Of a stretch of 64,000 nt of DNA, positions 57,782 to 64,000 are shown piece by piece. The stretch comes from an uncultured archaeon (GTDB lineage Archaea; Nanobdellota; Nanobdellia; Pacearchaeales; GW2011-AR1). The position numbers and the translations under genes were made by a program. Location: positions 101,063 through 165,062 of the forward strand of contig CAIPOI010000002.1 of assembly GCA_903866625.1 (NCBI GenBank), read 5' to 3'. Positions within the stretch are counted from its first letter, which is position 1; every line of letters begins with the position of its first letter. Below the pieces are notes generated by a model, which was not told the DNA's origin, did no database searches, and saw nothing but the letters and a program-made list of their open reading frames with translations.

Positions 57782-58609
57782 ATGAAAATCTTAAGATATT
57801 TTAAGAGCTTGGCACTAGCTTCACTTTTAGCTTTACCAACTATCAATACTCAAGCAAAAGAAGAAAGAGGTTGGAATTTTGGAGTTGATATTCCCTTAGG
57901 TATAGAAACTTTAATAGCGAATTCTCCAAATAGCGGAAATCCTGTAACTGTTTCAGGATATACTGGGACAGGTAGTGGTTCTTGGCCAGGACAACCAAAA
58001 ACAACATATACTCTTAATCCACCAAAAAGTAAAACGTTTTCAAATTTTATGTTAGGGATAAAACCCTTTGTAAGTTATACCTCTCCAGAAAAAGATGATT
58101 TTTCTAAAGATTTTAAACTAGGAATAGAATTTGCTGTACGGAATAATACTCAACCCGATACAAGAGAAGGAGAAGACATTTATTATTATACTTCAATTAC
58201 TGATAATGGGTGGGGTGAATGGCCAAATGCGGCAATTATTACTAAAATAAGACCGACAAATATCTTTGTTCTAGAAAAACCTCTTATAGGATTTAAAGAC
58301 AGCAGAGAAAATGGAAATATTGCTTTAACTGCGAGGGTAGACCATTTTAAATTAGAAGACCAAGCCACTACTGCAAGTGTTCCTTATGGTGGCGGATGGT
58401 ATGGCTCTTATGAGTCTACAATTACATCTTCAAAAGATTTAGGAACTAGGAGCGCAGTCTCTTTATCTCTAGGTCTAAAGGCGTCTATGGATGTTGAATT
58501 AGGAGATTTTTTTCATCTTGGCGGATTTGCAGAAGTTTCTATGGGAGTCCCTATTGGAGAAGTATGGCCTGGCCCAAGTTTTAGACTAGGAGCAATTTAT
58601 AAATTCTAA
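57782..58609 (+). CDS. Secreted beta-barrel-like protein 2
   Basis: MKILRYFKSLALASLLALPTINTQA signal peptide; C-terminal FHLGGFAEVSMGVPIGEVWPGPSFRLGAIYKF. Confidence 0.6.
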   Translation: MKILRYFKSLALASLLALPTINTQAKEERGWNFGVDIPLGIETLIANSPNSGNPVTVSGYTGTGSGSWPGQPKTTYTLNPPKSKTFSNFMLGIKPFVSYTSPEKDDFSKDFKLGIEFAVRNNTQPDTREGEDIYYYTSITDNGWGEWPNAAIITKIRPTNIFVLEKPLIGFKDSRENGNIALTARVDHFKLEDQATTASVPYGGGWYGSYESTITSSKDLGTRSAVSLSLGLKASMDVELGDFFHLGGFAEVSMGVPIGEVWPGPSFRLGAIYKF

Positions 58610-58611
58610 AC

Positions 58612-59412
58612 ATGAAAGTTAAAAAAACACTTAAAAGTATTCTTGCATCTTCACTATTAGCAGGTTCTTCCATTACTGCTTTGGCTGGCTCTTGGTTTGC
58701 AGAAAGACCTATATTAGAAGAATCTCCTTGGAAAGTAGGATTTGAACCCTCTGCCGGAGTCTATAGGTATAATTTTAGTGCGCCAGCAAATTCAAAAAAC
58801 TTTACTATTACAGGAGATACAGGCCTTTGGGATATTCCGCGTGTAACTACTTATAACGTTACCCTTCCTGATTCAACAGTTCAATCTGAAGATTTAAGTT
58901 TAGCACTATTTGTTGCCTACGAAACAAAAGATTTTTGGAGGAACTTTAAGATTGGTAAAGAATTTAATTTTACACTACCTAAAGATGAGGCTCTAGTAAG
59001 ATTAGGCGTAGATAGAGATCCTGAAATGCAGGTTTTACTTGATTTGAAGACACAAAATATTTTCTTTTTTGAAAAAGAAATTTTTGCAACTGAAAGAATG
59101 GAACATCATAGAGGAGACTTTATGTGGGATCTTGAGGGTGGTTATGTTTCTTTAATAGGTAAATTGAATCAACATGATTGGAGTATGAAGGCGGAAACCT
59201 TTCAAACACCTTACGGGGGTAGATTAGTTAGAACCGCAACTAAGGATCTTGGAAGCGGCAAAGATTATTCAGGTTTTATTGGATTAAAAGCAGGAGGATT
59301 TGGACCAAGGGCAGCGACATTTATAGAAGCAGGATTGGGCTTTCCATTAGGCGGAGAAGGTGTAATAAAACCCAGTTGGGGCGCAAGAGCCGGTTTTAAT
59401 TTTAAATACTAA
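58612..59412 (+). CDS. Secreted beta-barrel-like protein 3
   Basis: Signal peptide ending SSITALA; C-terminal ATFIEAGLGFPLGGEGVIKPSWGARAGFNFKY. Confidence 0.6.
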   Translation: MKVKKTLKSILASSLLAGSSITALAGSWFAERPILEESPWKVGFEPSAGVYRYNFSAPANSKNFTITGDTGLWDIPRVTTYNVTLPDSTVQSEDLSLALFVAYETKDFWRNFKIGKEFNFTLPKDEALVRLGVDRDPEMQVLLDLKTQNIFFFEKEIFATERMEHHRGDFMWDLEGGYVSLIGKLNQHDWSMKAETFQTPYGGRLVRTATKDLGSGKDYSGFIGLKAGGFGPRAATFIEAGLGFPLGGEGVIKPSWGARAGFNFKY

Positions 59413-59416
59413 AAAC

Positions 59417-60163
59417 ATGAAGCTATTAAAAACAATTTTGAGTTCAGCACTTCTTGCTTCTGCTTTAATAACTAGTGCTCCGGCGGAAGATAATTATGGT
59501 TTAAACGGAAGATTTGGATGGGGCATCAGAGGAAATCAACTTAATTTAACAGAATCAAAAAAAATCTATCCACATGAAGCAGATAGTGGATTTATTTCCG
59601 GATATACTACTACAAAACCAGGTAATGGTTTTGAGTTTTTAGCATTTAGACCAGGAGTTGAGGGTTTTGTTAAACTTAATGACACTTTAGAATTTACTCT
59701 TGGCGCAGATTTAGAAATTAATCTAGATAGTCTAATTGGTGCAAAAAATCAGGTTGCTATGACTGACTTTAAACAACAAGAAGGAGATAGAAGGTCCTCA
59801 GATTCTGGTTCATTTGTTTATGATAAATTTTATAGAGATTTTTTAGGAGTTCAACCATTTATTGGAGCAAATTTTAATACTGATGCAGGAAGATTTACAT
59901 TAGAATTTTTAAAACCTTTTCAAAAATTCAAGAGGGAATTGGGACATGATAGATTTAATAAAGAAGATTCAATAAGTTCAGAAACCTATGATGCTAGTGG
60001 TTACGGAATAAGGCTTGCTTGGACTCATCCAGAAAATAATAAGAAAGATAGCGACCATAATCTTGGTGTAGAAGCAAAGTTTGAAACCTATCAGTTATTA
60101 AATGGAAAAGAGTCTGCTGGAGATGTAAAATCTTTTTCACTAGGTATCTTCACAAGATTTTAA
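59417..60163 (+). CDS. Secreted beta-barrel-like protein 4
   Basis: Signal peptide ending ITSAPA; C-terminal NLGVEAKFETYQLLNGKESAGDVKSFSLGIFTRF. Confidence 0.6.
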   Translation: MKLLKTILSSALLASALITSAPAEDNYGLNGRFGWGIRGNQLNLTESKKIYPHEADSGFISGYTTTKPGNGFEFLAFRPGVEGFVKLNDTLEFTLGADLEINLDSLIGAKNQVAMTDFKQQEGDRRSSDSGSFVYDKFYRDFLGVQPFIGANFNTDAGRFTLEFLKPFQKFKRELGHDRFNKEDSISSETYDASGYGIRLAWTHPENNKKDSDHNLGVEAKFETYQLLNGKESAGDVKSFSLGIFTRF

Positions 60164-60253
60164 AATTAATTTTTATTTTTTTCTGTCATTTTTTAATAGT
60201 AGGTAATTGTTATAAACTCCTGTAACCTTAACTTTTTACAAAGGAGGTGTAAT

Positions 60254-60811
60254 ATGAACAAGACACTTTTAGCTTATGGTTTAGCAGTTCTTCTAGGTTC
60301 GGGTTTGGCTTATTCTCAAGATCAAGGTCCAAGACCCGGAGGGTCTGGGGATAGACCTCTAAGACAAAGAGCTGAACAGGGGCAGTATCAACAAAGAGAA
60401 AACAGAGACGGACAAAGACCCGAAAGACCAGGAATGCCGGATATGCCTAACAGAGAAGAGATGATGAAGAAAATGCAAGAAAGAGTTCAGTTGCTAAAAG
60501 ATTTTGAAAAAAAACTTGAAGCTCTAAGACAATATGAATTTCCTGATGCAGAAAAGAATAGGGCTTATCATCAAAAACTCGATGGATTAATTAAAGACTA
60601 TCAAGCTTTAATTCCCCAAAGACCCATGATGCAAGGTCCTGGAAGAGAGGGTAATAGAGAGGGCCGAGAAGGAAGAGGAGAAGGTAGAAATTTACAGAGA
60701 CCTGAAGGTCAAAGACCAGAAAGACAAAGAGGTTATGAAGCTGGAAATACTAACCAGCCCCCAAGACAAATCAGAGAAAGGCAAAGAGCTCAACCACCCG
60801 CATTAGAATAA
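60254..60811 (+). CDS. Secreted Arg/Gln/Gly-rich low-complexity protein
   Basis: Signal peptide, central helical segment, RPG/REG-rich flanks; AAAGGAGGTG Shine-Dalgarno. Confidence 0.6.
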   Translation: MNKTLLAYGLAVLLGSGLAYSQDQGPRPGGSGDRPLRQRAEQGQYQQRENRDGQRPERPGMPDMPNREEMMKKMQERVQLLKDFEKKLEALRQYEFPDAEKNRAYHQKLDGLIKDYQALIPQRPMMQGPGREGNREGREGRGEGRNLQRPEGQRPERQRGYEAGNTNQPPRQIRERQRAQPPALE

Positions 60812-60864
60812 ACAAACTTTAATTTTTTATTTTATAATTTTTATTTTTTACTTACTTTTCAGAA

Positions 60865-61707
60865 TTAAACTCTAGCAAGCCATTCATCAACATTTATCCC
60901 AGCAGTACTTCGCTGTCTTAAGGTTTCTAATAATTCTTCTTTCATATGTGGATAACCTTTAACTAAAATTCCTCTAACTTTTTCTCTAGTTTTATCATCA
61001 TTAAATAAATCAACTAGTCTAAATTTTCCATCTTCGCTTCTTAACATTTTTTCAGCCCAAAAATCTCTTTCTTGTTTAATTCTTCCCCTTTCCATAAGAT
61101 TTTGATAAGCTACCTGACTCGCGCCGCTTACATCTTTCAAATGATCCCATGCAGAATCATCAAGTCTAACCAAAGCATAAGAATTTATATCTAATTCTTC
61201 CATAACTTCAACACCATCTTCCATCCTATCAACAAAGAATACCGCATCTCTTATTACTCCACTCTGTTTCCTAACCGAAGGCCACCATTTGTCTCTCATA
61301 GAACTGCCTTCATTATTTAAATCTGCAATATGAGCTAGCCAAAAACCAGCAACATTAAATCCAAAAGTTTTACCATCTTTGTATATTGTAAAATGAGGTA
61401 ATTTAAGGTTTGCTGCAGTAGGATAAGAAAAAACCCAATCTCTTGATTCTCCACCAGAAATGCCATCAATATTTGCTCTTATATCCCCTCTAAGTTCAAT
61501 TCCATTAGCTAAATCTCTACACACTTTATGATAAGCCACACCATCACGAATTATATTTTCAGTATTAACAAAATATGGGCCTATCTCCCCAGAAGTATAT
61601 GGGAAAAAAGTTGTAGTGAACTGAAAGCATTTATTTGCTACCAAAGCTTCCAGATACTTTTTCTGAAGTCTTAGCCCCGCAGGCCCCTCAAACAATAATT
61701 CTGTCAT
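60865..61707 (-). CDS. Putative phosphoribosyltransferase (orotate PRTase-like)
   Basis: TSGEIGPYFVNTENII, DGISGGESRDWVFSYPTAANLKLPHFTIYKDGKTFG, AVFFVDRMEDGVEVMEEL resemble type I PRTase elements. Confidence 0.55.
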   Translation of the reverse strand: MTELLFEGPAGLRLQKKYLEALVANKCFQFTTTFFPYTSGEIGPYFVNTENIIRDGVAYHKVCRDLANGIELRGDIRANIDGISGGESRDWVFSYPTAANLKLPHFTIYKDGKTFGFNVAGFWLAHIADLNNEGSSMRDKWWPSVRKQSGVIRDAVFFVDRMEDGVEVMEELDINSYALVRLDDSAWDHLKDVSGASQVAYQNLMERGRIKQERDFWAEKMLRSEDGKFRLVDLFNDDKTREKVRGILVKGYPHMKEELLETLRQRSTAGINVDEWLARV

Positions 61708-61768
61708 AAAAATCTTATAAAAAAAGGATATTTAAGGTTATATGTACTCGAGAAAATACTTTAAGGAG

Positions 61769-62314
61769 TTACAAAACTCTCGCAGAAATTATCTTTACTT
61801 CTTTTATTGGCCTATCACTTGAATCAGTAGGATTTTCGGCGATAGCATCAACAACATCCATGCCTTCAACAACCTCTCCAAAAACAGGATGACGATTGTC
61901 TAAGAAATTATTATTTACAAGATTTATAAAAAACTGCGAGCTTCCGGTGTTTGGACCTGCATTAGCCATAGCCAAGGTCCCTCTATTATTTTTTTGAACA
62001 CCATTAAACTCATCTTTTATATTAGGAATTTTTCTATCTCCATAACCAGTTCCAGTAGGATCTCCGCCCTGAATCATAAATCCTGCAATAACTCTATGGA
62101 AAATCGTGTTATTGTAAGTTCCTTTTTCTACTAAACTCTTAAAATTTCCAGCAGTTATTGGCTGATCATTTCTGAGTTCAATAGTTATATTCCCAAAATT
62201 AGTTTCAAGTAATACTCTTGTTTTTTCAGATTTTTTTACCATATTATGATTTATTACTCCTATTGTTAAAATTATAATTAAAATGAGTATTATAAATATT
62301 TCTATTTTTTTCAT
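61769..62314 (-). CDS. Cyclophilin-type peptidyl-prolyl isomerase with N-terminal TM
   Basis: FHRVIAGFMIQGGDPTGTG, NRGTLAMANAGPNTGSSQFFI, HPVFGEVVEGMDVV. Confidence 0.97.
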   Translation of the reverse strand: MKKIEIFIILILIIILTIGVINHNMVKKSEKTRVLLETNFGNITIELRNDQPITAGNFKSLVEKGTYNNTIFHRVIAGFMIQGGDPTGTGYGDRKIPNIKDEFNGVQKNNRGTLAMANAGPNTGSSQFFINLVNNNFLDNRHPVFGEVVEGMDVVDAIAENPTDSSDRPIKEVKIISARVL

Positions 62315-62347
62315 AAAACCAAAAAAGACTTATATTTTTTAAATGTT

Positions 62348-62494
62348 ATGAAACTAAAGATTACTATAATTAACCTTAAAAACTATAGAGTTAGTCCTGA
62401 TTTGAAAAAGATGGTTATAAAAAGCGGATGCTGGATGTGCAGAGACCCGCAGGAGGTCTTTCATGGTTATAATAAACGAAAGTTTTTCAGATGA
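62348..62494 (+). CDS. Candidate 48-aa small protein overlapping the helicase start
   Basis: MKLKITIINLKNYRVSPDLKKMVIKSGCWMCRDPQEVFHGYNKRKFFR*; TATA-like box upstream. Confidence 0.45.
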   Translation: MKLKITIINLKNYRVSPDLKKMVIKSGCWMCRDPQEVFHGYNKRKFFR

Positions 62495-64000
62495 CTTAGA
62501 GCTTCTTGAAAAAATAGAACATAAAGAGTTTGAAAGCAGAGAGATGCTTGACTTAAAAGTAAATGTTGAAGAACTCATAAATGATTCTAAAATAAATGAA
62601 ATAATTTCTTATGCAAAGATTAAGAAAAATATAGAATTTGAATTACCTCATCAGAAAGATGGGGCTCTAAAAATACTTAGAGACTTAAATGGGACGGCTC
62701 TTCTAGCTGATGAAGTGGGTTTAGGGAAGACCATCACAGCAGGAATAGTTCTAAAAGAGTGTATAGAAAGAAATTTGATAAAAAATGCTCTTATCTTAAC
62801 TCCGCCCTCACTTGTAGATCAATGGGTAGCAGAACTAAAAACTAAATTTGAATTAGATTTTAAAATAATCGAAAATGAAGAAGATTGGAGCAGTACTAAA
62901 TTTGCAATAGCTTCTATAGACCGAGTTAAAAACCAAAATAGAGAAACAAAACAGTTCAAACATAAGAAAGCTCATGAGATAACTTGGGATTTACTGATGG
63001 TTGATGAAGCCCATAAACTAAAAGATAGAGCAACAACTCGTTGGGAGTTCGTAGATAAGATACCTAAAAAAAGATTTCTCATACTAACAGCAACACCGTT
63101 TCAAAATGATTTATTGGAGCTGTATAATCTTTTACATTTATTAAAAAGAGGCCATCTTGGAACCATTAAAGAGTTTAAAAAAAGATTTCTCAATCGAGGT
63201 AATAAAAGGCACCCCCTAAATCCAAGAGAACTAAAGACCAAACTTGATGAAGTTATGATCCGTAGAAGAAGAGACGAAACTATTGTAAAATATATGAAAC
63301 GTATACCTAAAATAGTAGCTGTTGAACTAACTCCTGAAGAAAAAGAAGCTTATGATTCCATGTGTGACCTTTTAAAGACAAAATATTTTAAAGCCAATGG
63401 TAATGAGATGAATGGCAGGCTTATAATCTTCGCAATTCTTCCAAAAATAACTAGTTCCTCAAGATCTGCGATAGAATCTCTTACAAATATTGCTAATGGC
63501 GAAAAATATCATGGAAAAACTAGGGCTCTGGCCGCCAAGATTTTAGAGAAATACAAAAATCTAAAAGTAGATTCAAAAATAAACAAGCTTGTAGAAATAG
63601 TCAAAGAAATATATACAAGAGATAAAGATTCTAAAATTTTAATCTATACCCGACATCCAACAACATTAAGATATATTGTTGATACTCTTAAACCCTTTAA
63701 TTTAAAGATTGTTGAGTTTCTTGGAGGATTAGATAGAGAAGAAAAAACCAAACGCATAAGTGAATTTAAAGAAAGCGCAGATATTTTAATCAGCACAGAT
63801 ACTGGTGCAGAAGGCTTAAACTTTCAATTCTGCAATAATCTAATTAACTATGACCTGCCCTGGAACCCCATGTCTGTTGAACAAAGGATAGGCAGATTAG
63901 ATAGAATAGGTCAGAAGAAAGATATGAACATCTATAGTTTAGCAACAAAAGATACTATGGAGGAGCATGTTGTCGATTTAATAATAAATAAAATGTGTTG
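62463..64000 (+). CDS. SNF2-family helicase (partial, runs off the window)
   Basis: ALLADEVGLGKTITAGIVL, LMVDEAHKLK, LTATPFQNDLLELYNL, STDTGAEGLNFQFCNNLINYDLPWNPMSVEQRIGRLDRIGQ; AGGAGGT SD before the ATG. Confidence 0.95.
   Translation, partial: MVIINESFSDDLELLEKIEHKEFESREMLDLKVNVEELINDSKINEIISYAKIKKNIEFELPHQKDGALKILRDLNGTALLADEVGLGKTITAGIVLKECIERNLIKNALILTPPSLVDQWVAELKTKFELDFKIIENEEDWSSTKFAIASIDRVKNQNRETKQFKHKKAHEITWDLLMVDEAHKLKDRATTRWEFVDKIPKKRFLILTATPFQNDLLELYNLLHLLKRGHLGTIKEFKKRFLNRGNKRHPLNPRELKTKLDEVMIRRRRDETIVKYMKRIPKIVAVELTPEEKEAYDSMCDLLKTKYFKANGNEMNGRLIIFAILPKITSSSRSAIESLTNIANGEKYHGKTRALAAKILEKYKNLKVDSKINKLVEIVKEIYTRDKDSKILIYTRHPTTLRYIVDTLKPFNLKIVEFLGGLDREEKTKRISEFKESADILISTDTGAEGLNFQFCNNLINYDLPWNPMSVEQRIGRLDRIGQKKDMNIYSLATKDTMEEHVVDLIINKMC

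Noticed and set aside
1-64000. CRISPR array or cas genes
   Set aside because: No regularly spaced repeat array or recognisable cas protein seen; the hairpin and TGTCTACA repeats are too few and irregular.
1-64000. Transposase or integrase supporting an active mobile element near the tRNA or Fic repeats
   Set aside because: No recombinase or transposase motif found in any listed ORF, so mobility remains inference only.

Overview
AT-rich archaeal chromosome segment, probably from a small-genome DPANN-type lineage (inference). The archaeal assignment rests on EF-1alpha, EF-2, S6e, S7/S12, a one-piece RpoA (A'+A''), RpoB, RpoH and archaeal TATA-type promoters. Main content: (i) the end of an ATP-cone ribonucleotide reductase gene plus nrdR; (ii) tRNA-Lys(TTT) followed by a degenerate second copy of its 3' end interrupted by perfect hairpins; (iii) an NAD salvage cluster (NAPRTase, nicotinamidase, NadE, nucleoside hydrolase, Nudix, NadK, NadD, NrtR-like regulator) with candidate operators; (iv) a stand-alone [FeFe]-hydrogenase H-cluster-domain protein downstream of a 2-oxoacid:ferredoxin oxidoreductase; (v) a MacB-like ABC module; (vi) the translation/RNA polymerase block, with an array of perfect hairpins upstream of EF-2; (vii) a radical SAM/SPASM gene directly preceded by an unannotated 57-aa Cys-containing peptide with a signal-like N-terminus; (viii) a Fic gene between two copies of an identically spaced repeat; (ix) four tandem secreted proteins that look like outer-membrane beta-barrels; (x) an SNF2-family helicase running off the window end. 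A TCAATATTGA-type promoter element at a near-fixed distance from start codons recurs at unlinked loci encoding mostly exported products. All functional calls come from reading the sequence; no database search was run.
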